This document shows positions 51,199-61,878 of a DNA stretch of 64,000 nt, piece by piece (the stretch's first letter is position 1; the number at the start of each line of letters is the position of its first letter). Both the position numbers and the translations under genes were made by a program. This DNA is from Zavarzinia aquatilis. Its GTDB lineage: Bacteria > Pseudomonadota > Alphaproteobacteria > Zavarziniales > Zavarziniaceae. The notes below the pieces were generated by a model, which was given only the letters and a program-made list of their open reading frames with translations, was not told the DNA's origin and made no database searches. The stretch spans positions 20,290-84,289 of the forward strand of contig NZ_QGLE01000015.1 in assembly GCF_003173035.1 (NCBI RefSeq). The letters are read 5' to 3'.

Positions 51199-51864
51199 AT
51201 GGACCTGCCGCTCGACCCGCATCTGTTCCAGCTCTATCTCGTCGCCGTCGTCATCCTGATCCTGATCCCGGGGCCGGATTTCCTGCTGGTGCTGGGGCGC
51301 AGCCTGTTCGATGGCAGGCGCGCCGGCTGGACCGCCATCGGCGGCATCACGCTGGGCAATTTCACCCATTCAACCCTGGCCGCGGCCGGCATTTCCGCCG
51401 TCGTCGCCGCCTCGCCCGGGCTGTTCCAGGGCCTGAAGACCGCGGGCGCCGCCTATCTCGCCTTTCTCGGCGTGAAGGCGCTGCTCGCCGCCCGCCACCA
51501 CTGGAAGCATCACGGCGCCGCCGGCGCGGTGCGGCAGGACAGCAGCCTCGATGCCCGGCGCATCTTCACCCAGGCGCTGGTCACCAATCTGCTGAACGCC
51601 AAGGTGATCCTGTTCTATCTCGCCTTCCTGCCCCAGTTCGTCGCGCCCCAACTGGGCCATGTCGCGCTGCAGATGTTCATCATGGGGCAGATGGTGGCGA
51701 TCATCGGCGGGCTCTATCTGCTCGTCATCGCCGCCTTCGCCGCGCGCGCGGCCGCCCGCATCGCCGCCAACCGCTGGTTCCGCGCCGGGGTCGAGGCTTT
51801 GTCCGGGGTGATCTTCCTCGGCTTTGCCCTGCGTCTGTTCATGACCGAGCGGAAGCTGGTCTGA
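51199..51864 (+). CDS. LysE family translocator
   Basis: A 221-residue membrane exporter with about six hydrophobic segments. Signature LIPGPDFLLVLGRSLFDGRRAG near the N-terminus and LLNAKVILFYLAFLPQFV. LysE/RhtB proteins export amino acids or small polar metabolites. It is convergent with the tetR gene. Confidence 0.87.
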   Translation: MDLPLDPHLFQLYLVAVVILILIPGPDFLLVLGRSLFDGRRAGWTAIGGITLGNFTHSTLAAAGISAVVAASPGLFQGLKTAGAAYLAFLGVKALLAARHHWKHHGAAGAVRQDSSLDARRIFTQALVTNLLNAKVILFYLAFLPQFVAPQLGHVALQMFIMGQMVAIIGGLYLLVIAAFAARAAARIAANRWFRAGVEALSGVIFLGFALRLFMTERKLV

Positions 51865-51868
51865 GTCC

Positions 51869-52516
51869 TCAGGCGGATTTCGCCAGGAAACCATTCATCA
51901 GGATGTCGACCGCCGTCTCGGCATAGCGGTTGCACAGGTCCTGGTCGATCTCGGTCACGCCGAACGTATAGCGCAGCGTGCTCGACTCGGCGAAGAGATG
52001 GTCGCAGGCGCCGATGGCGCAGAGGTGGAACATCATCGGGTCGATGGGCCGGAACGCCCCCGTGGCCACCCCTTCGGCGATGATCGCCTTCTGGGTCTCG
52101 ACCACCGGGCGGCTGAAGAATTCGCTCAGCTCCCGCGCCGCCTTGGAATCGGCGTCGCGCATCAGCGCCCGCATCAGCCGGTAAAGATAAGGGCAGCGAT
52201 AGAAGGTGCGGATGATGCCGGTCAGGTGACGGCGCATCTTCTCGGCCGGGGGCAGGTCGGTCGCCAGCAGGCGCTGCATCTCGGCGACCGACTGGGCCGC
52301 GTCGCGCCGGACAAGGGCGATATGCAGCCCGGTCTTGGTGCGGAAATAGTAATTGACCAGCGCCGCGTTCAGGCCGGCCCTGGCCGCGACATCGGCCACC
52401 GGCACGTCGATCGTGTTGCGTTCGGTCATCAGCGCGGCGGCGGCGAGGAGCAATTGCTCCGCCGTTTCGGAGGTCGTGGGGTCGGCCTTGTGGCGCAGGG
52501 TACTCTCGCGTGCCAA
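51869..52516 (-). CDS. TetR family regulator
   Basis: A 215-residue TetR regulator. The N-terminal helix-turn-helix reads VPVADVAARAGLNAALVNYYFRTKTGL (split over about 38-65); the C-terminal ligand domain resembles the RutR/CerR type. The start is a TTG with AAGGACC upstream; no better ATG exists before the DNA-binding domain. It ends close to lysE but is convergent with it; targets unknown. Confidence 0.8.
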   Translation of the reverse strand: MARESTLRHKADPTTSETAEQLLLAAAALMTERNTIDVPVADVAARAGLNAALVNYYFRTKTGLHIALVRRDAAQSVAEMQRLLATDLPPAEKMRRHLTGIIRTFYRCPYLYRLMRALMRDADSKAARELSEFFSRPVVETQKAIIAEGVATGAFRPIDPMMFHLCAIGACDHLFAESSTLRYTFGVTEIDQDLCNRYAETAVDILMNGFLAKSA

Positions 52517-52596
52517 ATCGCTGGTCCTTCGGGGCGGCGCCGGGGCGGCCCGCTTTCTCTATTCCAGCGATTAAAACGACGTATGGCAAGCCCCGG

Positions 52597-52686
52597 TCAA
52601 TAGTCCCGGCGGCGATCCGGCCGCGACGGCCCGGACAACAGCGCGGACAGGAACAAGGCAAAGGCGTCGTAGACAAAGGCGAACAT
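52597..52686 (-). CDS. 29-residue hydrophobic peptide ORF
   Basis: A short frame MFAFVYDAFALFLSALLSG plus a basic tail (PSRPDRRRDY). AGGAG lies seven bases before the ATG, and three bases of it are locked in a perfect 8-bp hairpin (52696-52714). The hydrophobic N-terminus and charged tail fit a single-pass membrane peptide. It is divergent from the LysR gene. No family recognised; the strong ribosome site argues it is translated. Confidence 0.45.
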   Translation of the reverse strand: MFAFVYDAFALFLSALLSGPSRPDRRRDY

Positions 52687-52695
52687 GGGACATCT

Positions 52696-52714
52696 CCTGT
52701 GGGTCGCCCACAGG
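52696..52714 (-). promoter_or_regulatory. hairpin overlapping the ribosome site of the small ORF
   Basis: Perfect inverted repeat CCTGTGGG-TCG-CCCACAGG. On the minus strand its 3' arm includes the AGG of the AGGAG ribosome site, so it could block translation of the 29-residue ORF; alternatively it is an operator for the divergent LysR. Confidence 0.45.
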
Positions 52715-52785
52715 ATCGGCGCGGCGGCGCCAACGCTCAAACGCCGTCCCGTTGCGCTGAGCACAACAAAAAGTTAGCCTTGACC

Positions 52786-53721
52786 ATGAGCCGCAGCCTG
52801 CCGCCCCTCAATGCCGCGCGCGCCTTCGAGGCGGCGTTCCGGCACCAGTCCTTCGCCCGCGCGGCCGAGGAGCTGAACGTCGCCCCGGCCGCGGTCAGCC
52901 GCCATGTCCGCGATCTGGAGATCTGGCTGGGCCTTGCCCTGTTCGAGCGCCACAGCCGTGGCATCGCCCTGACCGACGCCGGCCGGCGGCTGGGCGCCGC
53001 GCTCGCCCCGGCGTTCGAGGCCATGGCGGCCGCCTTCGAGGCGGAACGGCCGGCCACGCCGACCCAGCGGGTGACGGTGACGGTGGAGCCGGTCTTCGCC
53101 CAGCGCTGGCTGCTGCGCCGGCTGGCCGAGTTTCGCGCCCTGGCGCCGGAGGTCGAGCTGGTGCTGGCGCCGGGCGACCGCCTCGCCGACCTGAAGGCGG
53201 AGGGCATCGACCTCGGCATCCGCTACGGACGAGGCGGCTGGCCCCATGCCGAGGCGGAGTTGTTGACCATGGTCGAGGTCTATCCGGTCGCCTGCCCCGC
53301 CATCGCCGCGCAGCTCCCGGCGGAGCCCGGCGTCGAAGACCTGCGCCGTTTCACCCTGCTGCACGAGGATGGCGAGCTGTGGCCGCGCTGGGGCCGTTTC
53401 ACCGGCGGCGAGGTGAGCGCCACAGCGCCCTCGGGCCTGATGCTGCACGACACGCATCTGGCGATCGAGGCGGCGGCCCTCGGCCAGGGCATCGCGCTCG
53501 GCGATTCCGTGCTCGATTTCGACGACCGGGCGGCGGGACGGTTGATCCGCCTCACCCGCGCCGTCCTGCAGGATCACGGCTATTGGCTGGTCTCGCCGCC
53601 ACGCAGGCGCCCCGCGCCCGCCGTTCGCCGCTTCCGCGACTGGCTGCGGGCGCGGTTGCGGGCGGATATGGAAGAAGCCGCCCGCCTGCCGGTCCACCAG
53701 GGACCGGCCCCCGCGCAATGA
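52786..53721 (+). CDS. LysR-family regulator (GcvA-like)
   Basis: A 311-residue LysR protein of the GcvA subgroup, recognised by the N-terminus LPPLNAARAFEAAFRHQSFA followed by EELNVAPAAVSRHVRDLE. The effector domain spans about 95-300 (IDLGIRYGRGGWPHAE). Targets unknown; the divergent 29-residue ORF or the convergent polyamine operon are candidates. Confidence 0.87.
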   Translation: MSRSLPPLNAARAFEAAFRHQSFARAAEELNVAPAAVSRHVRDLEIWLGLALFERHSRGIALTDAGRRLGAALAPAFEAMAAAFEAERPATPTQRVTVTVEPVFAQRWLLRRLAEFRALAPEVELVLAPGDRLADLKAEGIDLGIRYGRGGWPHAEAELLTMVEVYPVACPAIAAQLPAEPGVEDLRRFTLLHEDGELWPRWGRFTGGEVSATAPSGLMLHDTHLAIEAAALGQGIALGDSVLDFDDRAAGRLIRLTRAVLQDHGYWLVSPPRRRPAPAVRRFRDWLRARLRADMEEAARLPVHQGPAPAQ

Positions 53722-53725
53722 AGCC

Positions 53726-54748
53726 TCAGCTCTCGAAGCCGATCAGCACGTTGGCGGTATTGATGCCCAGCGCCTCGACCGCGTAACCGCCCTCGAAGAC
53801 GAACAGGGTCTGCAGGCCGAGTTTGCGGATCCGCTCGCCCATGCGGAGGTAATCCTCCGACTTCAGCTTGAATTTCGAGATCGGGTCTTCCTCGAACGTA
53901 TCGAGGCCGAGGGAGACCACCACCGTGTCGGCGCCGAAGGCGACGATGCCCTCGCAGGCCTTGTCCAGCGCGGCACCATAGGCATCCCAGGCCGAGCCCC
54001 AGTAGAGCGGCAGGTTGAGGTTCGCCCCCTCGCCCGCGCCCGCCCCGGTCTCGTCGGCATAGCCGAGAAAATACGGATATTCCTGCGTCGGATGGCCGTG
54101 GATCGAGGCGAAATAGATATCGCCCCGTTCGTAGAAGATCGCCTGCGTGCCATTGCCGTGATGATAGTCGACATCGAGGATGGCGACCCGGCGCCCGGCC
54201 TCGGCCAGGACCTGCGCCGCGATGGCGGCATTGTTCAGGTAACAGTAGCCGCCCATCTGGTCGGCGGTCGCGTGATGGCCCGGCGGCCGGCTGAGGGCGA
54301 AGGCCGACGTCTCGCCGGCGAGGATGAGGTCGACGCCGGTCAGCGAAGTCTCGACCCCGGCGGCGATGGCCTGGAACGAGGTTTTCGTCAGGCCGCAGCC
54401 CGCGTCGAAGGAATAGAAGCCCAGCTTGCCGTCGATCGAATCCGGCTCGATCTGGCGCAGCGAGCGGGCGGGCCAGGTCATGGGCAGGGCGTCGCTGTCG
54501 CCATGTTCCTCGGACCACAGGCCCCAGGCCTTTTCGAGGAAGGCGACGAACTTGGCATCATGCACCTTGGCCGCGGCGGCGATACCCGTGGCGGTCGGCG
54601 CGATGACGGGACCCAGCTTCGCCTCGGTCACTTTTTCCAGCACGATCTCGGCCCGGCGCGGGCATTCGAAGGCCGGCATCATCTTGCCGCCGATCAGCTC
54701 GAAGGCGGCGTCATGCAGTTTGTGGTCGGCGTTGAAAATCGTCTTCAT
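53726..54748 (-). CDS. acetylpolyamine amidohydrolase (histone-deacetylase family)
   Basis: A 340-residue zinc hydrolase of the HDAC/acetylpolyamine aminohydrolase family. Active-site motifs: SRPPGHHATADQMGGYCYLNN (His-His charge relay), ILDVDYHHGNGTQAIFY (zinc Asp and His) and SLGLDTFEEDP (second zinc Asp), with the EGGY element near the end. It deacetylates acetylputrescine, acetylcadaverine or acetylspermidine. The start overlaps the stop of the upstream carbon-nitrogen hydrolase (TGATG), and both follow a polyamine ABC transporter, which supports polyamine catabolism. Confidence 0.88.
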   Translation of the reverse strand: MKTIFNADHKLHDAAFELIGGKMMPAFECPRRAEIVLEKVTEAKLGPVIAPTATGIAAAAKVHDAKFVAFLEKAWGLWSEEHGDSDALPMTWPARSLRQIEPDSIDGKLGFYSFDAGCGLTKTSFQAIAAGVETSLTGVDLILAGETSAFALSRPPGHHATADQMGGYCYLNNAAIAAQVLAEAGRRVAILDVDYHHGNGTQAIFYERGDIYFASIHGHPTQEYPYFLGYADETGAGAGEGANLNLPLYWGSAWDAYGAALDKACEGIVAFGADTVVVSLGLDTFEEDPISKFKLKSEDYLRMGERIRKLGLQTLFVFEGGYAVEALGINTANVLIGFES

Positions 54749-55644
54749 CACAGGTCCTCGATGACGAGATGGGCCGCGCTCCAGGCGCCGGGCCAGACTT
54801 CCGCGCCCTGACGGCGCAAGGCCCGGACAAGCCCGAGCGGCAGGTCGCGGCAGAGCAGATAAGGTCCGGCCCCCGCCGCCGTGTCGGCGATGGCGGTCGC
54901 GGGGCCGAAGCCGGTGAAACCGAGGGCTTCCTCGCAAGGGTAATAGACGGCGGCGCCCGAGGTGTTGGGATGCGCCGCCCCCGACAGGGGCCGGTTGCCG
55001 ATGGCGCCGACGGCGGCGATGACGGTCATCAATTCGACCGCCCGCGCCTTGGCGCAGCCAAAGACCCTGGCATTGCCCGAGGCGAGCCGGGTCATCGACG
55101 GCACCACGATGAAATCGAGGTCGAGCCCGGCGAGGCGGACCGACAGCGCCGGCAACTCGATGTCAAGGCAGATGACAACGGCGAAGCGCCAGCCCGCGAT
55201 CTCCATCACCTTCAAGGTGGTACCGGTGCCGAGGCACCAGGCGGCCGGGTCCCGCTCCCCCGGGGTCAGGGCCATCTTGTCCTGAACGAGGTGGCGGCCA
55301 TCCGGAAACAGCACATGGGCCCGGTTGGTGTAACGCCCGGCGCCGTCATCATGCGGGATCGTCCCCGCCAGCAGGGCGACGCCATGGCGCGCGACGAGCG
55401 GGCGGAGCAGATCGAGCGCCGCCGCTTCCCGTGCCGCCAGCCAGGGAATTTCCCCGGTCGGCGCCAGCGCGGGCGCGAAAGACAGCCATTGCGCCGAGGC
55501 ATATTCGGGCATGACCAGCAGCGCGGCGCCATCGGCCGCGGCTTTCGCCAGCATGGCCCCGACCCCGGCCGCCCATTCGTCCAGCGACGACAGGCCGGGT
55601 TCGAGATTACTCGCCCAGAGGGCGATGGTCAGAGTCTCGGACAT
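54748..55644 (-). CDS. carbon-nitrogen hydrolase (nitrilase superfamily)
   Basis: A 298-residue nitrilase-superfamily amidase. The Glu-Lys-Cys triad is visible: Glu in LVMPEYAS, Lys in QDKMALTPGERD, Cys in VICLDIELPAL. Relatives include N-carbamoylputrescine amidase and omega-amidases, and the polyamine context favours a carbamoyl- or amide-polyamine substrate, though the exact one is inference. Last-but-one gene of the minus-strand operon; a palindromic repeat separates it from the transporter genes. Confidence 0.83.
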   Translation of the reverse strand: MSETLTIALWASNLEPGLSSLDEWAAGVGAMLAKAAADGAALLVMPEYASAQWLSFAPALAPTGEIPWLAAREAAALDLLRPLVARHGVALLAGTIPHDDGAGRYTNRAHVLFPDGRHLVQDKMALTPGERDPAAWCLGTGTTLKVMEIAGWRFAVVICLDIELPALSVRLAGLDLDFIVVPSMTRLASGNARVFGCAKARAVELMTVIAAVGAIGNRPLSGAAHPNTSGAAVYYPCEEALGFTGFGPATAIADTAAGAGPYLLCRDLPLGLVRALRRQGAEVWPGAWSAAHLVIEDL

Positions 55645-55657
55645 TCTCTCATCTCTT

Positions 55658-55804
55658 CCCCCTCTCCGCCCTTCAGGGGGGAGAGGGCCGGGGTGAGGTG
55701 GGCGGCTCCGACATCGACACGGTTACAAGCCAACACCCGGCAATCACCCAGCCTTCCCCACCTCACCCCCCGCCCTCTCCCCCCGCGAGCGGGCGGAGAG
55801 GGGG
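55658..55804. repeat. long imperfect inverted repeat inside the polyamine operon
   Basis: Two arms of about 45 bases (55658-55702 and 55757-55804) are inverted copies sharing CCCCCTCTCCGCCC, GGGGGGAGAGGGC and GTGAGGTGGG blocks, with a 54-base loop. This C/G-rich type of dispersed element is common between genes in high-GC Proteobacteria (REP/MITE-like). It sits between the carbon-nitrogen hydrolase and the binding-protein gene and could attenuate or stabilise the operon mRNA. Confidence 0.8.
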
Positions 55805-55822
55805 CCATAGGGAGCCGCAGAC

Positions 55823-56872
55823 TTACTTGCGGACGTTGGTCCAGACCTTGTCCATCAGTTCCTTGGCCTTCACGTCGCAGGGCTTGGCCATGACGAAGAG
55901 CTTGTCCATGCCTTCGGGCGGGACCACCGCCGGGTCGGCCTTCATCGCGTCGTCGAGATAGGGCGCGGCGGCGGGGATGGCGCCCATGTAACCGGTGAAG
56001 TTCGAGGCTTCGGCGATATTCTTCGGGTCCATCATCCAGTTGATGAAGATCTTGGCTTCCTCGATATTCTTGGCGCCGACGGGCACGGCGAAATTGTCGG
56101 CCCACAGGCTGATGCCTTCCTTGGCATAGACATATTCGACCGAGGGCAGCGCCATCTTGGCGCGGTGGGCGGCGCCGTTCCACTGCATGTGCATGACGAC
56201 TTCCTTGGCCGCCAGACGCTCGTGGGTGCCGTCCGAATTATAGAGCGCGACGAAAGGCTTCTGCTTGAGCAGCAGCTCCTGCACCTTCTTCATGTCGGCC
56301 GGGCTCTCGTTGCACAGCGGCAGGCCGAGGTAACGCAGGGCGTTGTTGATCACCTCGACCTGGTCGTTCAGGACGGCGATCTTGCCGCGCAGCTCCTCGC
56401 GCGGTTCGTAGAATTCCTTCCAGCTCGCCTCGAGGCCCTTGATCGCCCCGGTGTCATAGGAGAAGGAGGTGGTGCCATACATATAGGGCGCGGTGTATTT
56501 CCGCTCCGGATCGAAATAGGGCGACTTCAGCGGGCCTTCGACATTCTTGAAGTTCGGCATGTCGTGCACGCCGATGTCGACCAGCATCCCCTCGTCCGCC
56601 ATGATCTTGACCATGTAGTCGGACGGCACGACGACGTCGTAACCCGAGCCGCCGGCCTTCAGCTTGGCCAGCATGGACTCGTTCGAATCGTAGAGGTCGA
56701 GGGTGATGTTGATGCCGGTCTCGGCGGTGAAACGCTTCAGCAGCTCGGGCGGGGTGTAATCCGACCAGTTGTAGAGCACCAGTTCGCGGGCCTGCGCCGC
56801 GAGCGGCGCCGCCAGCACGGCGACGGCGGTGAGTGCCGCGCCGGCGACACCCTTCAGCAGATTGAGCGACAT
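55823..56872 (-). CDS. potD: polyamine ABC transporter, periplasmic binding protein
   Basis: A 349-residue binding protein of the PotD/PotF family. A signal peptide (LLKGVAGAALTAVAVLAAPLAAQA) precedes ELVLYNWSDYTPPELLKRF, the usual opening of polyamine-binding proteins; YDVVVPSDYMVKIM and WADNFAVPVGAKN are further signatures. It delivers putrescine or spermidine to the permease; which of them is not decidable by eye. GAGGAGG precedes the ATG. It follows potC by 29 bases. Confidence 0.88.
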   Translation of the reverse strand: MSLNLLKGVAGAALTAVAVLAAPLAAQARELVLYNWSDYTPPELLKRFTAETGINITLDLYDSNESMLAKLKAGGSGYDVVVPSDYMVKIMADEGMLVDIGVHDMPNFKNVEGPLKSPYFDPERKYTAPYMYGTTSFSYDTGAIKGLEASWKEFYEPREELRGKIAVLNDQVEVINNALRYLGLPLCNESPADMKKVQELLLKQKPFVALYNSDGTHERLAAKEVVMHMQWNGAAHRAKMALPSVEYVYAKEGISLWADNFAVPVGAKNIEEAKIFINWMMDPKNIAEASNFTGYMGAIPAAAPYLDDAMKADPAVVPPEGMDKLFVMAKPCDVKAKELMDKVWTNVRK

Positions 56873-56901
56873 GTGAGCCTCCTCAGGTTGGGATAAGCCG
56901 G

Positions 56902-57687
56902 TCACTTCGACCGGCGGCCGATCCAGGCCGAAACGGACACGAACAGGATGGAGACGACGAGCATGAGCGAGGAGATCGCGTTGACCTCGGGCGTCACACC
57001 CATGCGCAGGCTGGCGAAGATGTAGATGGGCAGGGTCGAGGCCCCGGGCCCGGCGACGAAATAGGTGATGACGAAATCGTCGAGGCTGGTGATGAAGGCC
57101 AGCATCGCCCCGGCGATCACCCCGGGCCAGAGCAGCGGCAGGGTCACCCGCCGGAAGGTCTGCCATTCGTTGGCATAGAGATCGGCCGCCGCCTCGCGGT
57201 AAGCGATGGGCATCCCTTCGAGCCGCGCCTTGATCGGCAGATAGGCGAAGGGAATGCAGAACACGACATGGGCGAGGATGACCGTGCCGAGGCCGAGCTT
57301 CAACCCGATGGAGAGGAAGAAGATCAATGTGGCGACGGCCGTGACGATTTCCGGCACGACGAGCGGCAGGGCGATCACCGAATTGACCGCGTTCATGCCG
57401 CGAAAGCGTGCCCGGTCGAGGCCGATGGCGGCAAGGGTCGCCAGCATGGTCGACAGGACCGTCGAGATCGTGCCGACGATCAGCGAATTCTTGGCCGCGC
57501 GCAGGATGTCCGGATTGTCGAGAACGACGCCGTACCAGTCGAAGGTGAAGCCTTCCCACAGGGTGGACGAGCGCCCGGAATTGAACGACAGGGCGATGAG
57601 GACGACGACCGGGGCATAGAGGAAGACGAAGAAGGCGAGCGCGGCGGTGCCGGTGCCGGGAAAGCGCCGCAAGGGATTGTCGGACAT
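56902..57687 (-). CDS. potC: polyamine ABC transporter permease (PotC/PotI-type)
   Basis: A 261-residue inner-membrane permease with six hydrophobic segments and the EAA loop IAYREAAADLYANEWQTFRRVTL (split: EAAADLYANEWQTF then RVTLPLLWPGV). The start overlaps the potB stop (TGATG). It forms the membrane channel with PotB; ATP comes from PotA. Confidence 0.88.
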   Translation of the reverse strand: MSDNPLRRFPGTGTAALAFFVFLYAPVVVLIALSFNSGRSSTLWEGFTFDWYGVVLDNPDILRAAKNSLIVGTISTVLSTMLATLAAIGLDRARFRGMNAVNSVIALPLVVPEIVTAVATLIFFLSIGLKLGLGTVILAHVVFCIPFAYLPIKARLEGMPIAYREAAADLYANEWQTFRRVTLPLLWPGVIAGAMLAFITSLDDFVITYFVAGPGASTLPIYIFASLRMGVTPEVNAISSLMLVVSILFVSVSAWIGRRSK

Positions 57688-58589
57688 CAGCGGCCCTCCG
57701 TCAGGGCGCCGCGGCCGAAGCGCAGCGAATAGGCGATGAGGGCGATCAGCACGATGGCCAGCAGGGCGAAGGACAGGGCGGCGCCGAAGGGCCAGTTCTG
57801 CGAGGCACCGAACTGCTGCTGGATCAGGTTGCCGATCATCAGCGCCTTGCCGCCACCCAGGAGTTCGGGCGTGACATAGGCGCCAAGACAAGGCACGAGG
57901 ACGAGGATGCAGCCCGCCGCGATCCCGGGCATGGCGAGGGGGATGACGATGCGGCGGAGCGCGGTGATGCGGTTGGCGCCGAGGTCATAGGCCGCCTCGA
58001 CCAGGCGGAAATCCAGCTTCTCGAGGCTGGAATAGATCGGCAGCACCATGAAGGGCAGGAAGGAATAGACGAGACCGATGAGGTTCGCGACGTCGGTATA
58101 GAGAAGACCGAGCGGCGCGTCGGTGATCCCGACCGCCTGCAATCCGTAATCGACCAGCCCCTCCCGCCTCAGCAGCAGGATCCAGGCATAGGTGCGGACG
58201 AGAAGATTGGTCCAGAACGGAATGGTCACCAGGAACATCAGGATGTTCCGCCGTCGCTCCGATTGCTGCACCAGATAGAGCGCGGTGGGAAAACCGATGA
58301 TGACGCAAAGGACCGTGGTGATGCCCGCGAGGATGAAGGAGCGGGCATAGATCTGCAGATAGGCGGAATTGAAGATCAGGCTGTCGTCCAGATCATGCTC
58401 GAACAGGAACTGGATGTAGCTCTGGAACGACAGGGTCCAGATCACGCCGCCATAGGTCGCGCGCTGCAGGAACGAATAGATCAGCATCAGGCCGAGCGGC
58501 AGCACCATGAACAGCAGGATCGCCCCGACGGCGGGGGAGACCAGGGCGGTGCGGCGGGCGGCGGGGGTGCGGCGGAAGTATTCGATCAC
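57687..58589 (-). CDS. potB: polyamine ABC transporter permease (PotB/PotH-type)
   Basis: A 300-residue permease. Hydrophobic segments begin with AILLFMVLPLGLMLIYSF; the EAA loop is VEAAYDLGANRITALRRIVI before PLAMPGIAAGCILVLVPCLG. The start is a GTG; the gene lies 18 bases after potA and overlaps potC. Confidence 0.87.
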   Translation of the reverse strand: MIEYFRRTPAARRTALVSPAVGAILLFMVLPLGLMLIYSFLQRATYGGVIWTLSFQSYIQFLFEHDLDDSLIFNSAYLQIYARSFILAGITTVLCVIIGFPTALYLVQQSERRRNILMFLVTIPFWTNLLVRTYAWILLLRREGLVDYGLQAVGITDAPLGLLYTDVANLIGLVYSFLPFMVLPIYSSLEKLDFRLVEAAYDLGANRITALRRIVIPLAMPGIAAGCILVLVPCLGAYVTPELLGGGKALMIGNLIQQQFGASQNWPFGAALSFALLAIVLIALIAYSLRFGRGALTEGR

Positions 58590-58607
58590 GATCCTCGCCC
58601 CCCGGCC

Positions 58608-59711
58608 TCAGCCCTTGAAGTCGCGAAAGGCCCGGACGGCGGCCCGGGGCATCTGGATCGTCACCCGGTCGCCCCTGTCGAAGGGAAAGGGCTTGCCGGC
58701 GATATTCTGCTCCCGCACGCGGATCGAGCCGGCACCGCCGTCGAGGGCGACATGAAAGGTGGTGTCCGTGCCGAAATAGACCACGGCGTCGATCGTGCCG
58801 GCGAGGCCATCGCCCGCGGCATCGCCCAGGTGCAGCCGCTCCGGCCTTGTCGACAGGGCGACACTGGCCCCAGCGTTGAAGTCTTGTGGCGGGCCGTCGA
58901 TGAAGGCGCCCGACGACAGTCGATAGCGCACACCCGCGTCATCCGACGCCTCGACCATGGCGTCGAGAAAGTCGGTCTCGCCGATGAAATCGGCGACGAA
59001 ACGGTGCTCCGGATTCTCGTAGATATCGCGCGGCGCGCCGACCTGCAGCACCCGCCCCGCCGACATGACGGCGATGCGGTCCGACATGGTCAGGGCTTCT
59101 TCCTGATCGTGAGTGACGAAGACGAAGGTGATGCCGGTCTCGGTCTGCAGGCGCTTCAGCTCGAACTGCATTTCCTTGCGCAGCTTGAGGTCGAGGGCGG
59201 ACAGCGGCTCGTCGAGCAGCAGCACTTTCGGCTTGTTGGCGAGGGCCCGGGCGAGCGCCACGCGCTGCTGCTGGCCGCCGGACATCTGGTCGGCCTTGCG
59301 TCCCTCGAAGCCTTCGAGCTTCACGAGGGCCAGCATCTCGGCGACACGCCTGGCGATCTCGGCCTTCGCGATACCCTGCATCTCGAGGCCGAAGGCGATG
59401 TTCTGCCCCACGGTCATATGGGGGAACAGGGCATAGGACTGAAAGACGGTATTGATCGGCCGGCGGAAGGGCGGCAGATGCTCGATCCGCTCGCCGTCGA
59501 GATAGATCTCGCCCGCGGTCGGCTGCTCGAAGCCGGCGATCAGGCGCAGCAGCGTGGTCTTGCCGCAGCCCGATGGCCCGAGAAGGGTGAAGAATTCGTT
59601 CGGGCGGATGTCGATCGAGACGTGGTCGAGGGCAACCGCCCCGCCGGGGAAGGATTTGACGACCGAGCGGGCCTCGATCGCCGGAATACAGGAGCCTACG
59701 CCTTCACCCAA
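58608..59711 (-). CDS. potA: polyamine ABC transporter ATPase
   Basis: A 367-residue ABC ATPase: Walker [18 protein letters not shown]-loop [13 protein letters not shown], signature [15 protein letters not shown], Walker [14 protein letters not shown]-loop [12 protein letters not shown], and a C-terminal TOBE domain (about 285-365). The best ribosome site (AGGAGG) lies seven bases before a TTG at 59711, giving [17 protein letters not shown]; a GTG two codons upstream is an alternative. First gene of the operon potA-B-C-D-amidase-deacetylase. Confidence 0.88.
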   Translation of the reverse strand: MGEGVGSCIPAIEARSVVKSFPGGAVALDHVSIDIRPNEFFTLLGPSGCGKTTLLRLIAGFEQPTAGEIYLDGERIEHLPPFRRPINTVFQSYALFPHMTVGQNIAFGLEMQGIAKAEIARRVAEMLALVKLEGFEGRKADQMSGGQQQRVALARALANKPKVLLLDEPLSALDLKLRKEMQFELKRLQTETGITFVFVTHDQEEALTMSDRIAVMSAGRVLQVGAPRDIYENPEHRFVADFIGETDFLDAMVEASDDAGVRYRLSSGAFIDGPPQDFNAGASVALSTRPERLHLGDAAGDGLAGTIDAVVYFGTDTTFHVALDGGAGSIRVREQNIAGKPFPFDRGDRVTIQMPRAAVRAFRDFKG

Positions 59712-59918
59712 GATCACCCCTCCTGGACGGCGCTGGTGTTCCAGTCGGCCCGTCCGATCTCTTGCCTTCAAGGCTAGATTCGGTCAGGTGCGATTGTCCA
59801 GCGGTCCGGGAGAAAATTTTTCGGGTGGCTATGCGCGACTTTCGTCTAAGGAAACCCCGGGCTGCAGGGGCCGGCGTCCTTTCCACCCACATGAGGCAGG
59901 CGGAAAAGGCGCCGGGGT

Positions 59919-61697
<1,779 letters not shown>

Positions 61698-61878
61698 GGT
61701 GGTTCCCCCTTTTATTTTTTATGAGACCCGCGACTTATTTTTTTGTCAGGCCAAGCATTTCACTAGATTACATCACCATGCCGCAACTTACCATTTGGGT
61801 ATGCCCGCGGATTCCAGATGAAATCCGCCGATTGCCCCGAAGATGAAGGTGAGTTCCTTCATCTCCGGGTCTAAATCG

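Noticed and set aside
61698..61878. Looked for a sigma-54 (-24/-12) promoter between tmoE and the regulator
   Set aside because: No TGGCAC-N5-TTGC match on either strand; the operon promoter probably lies outside the window.
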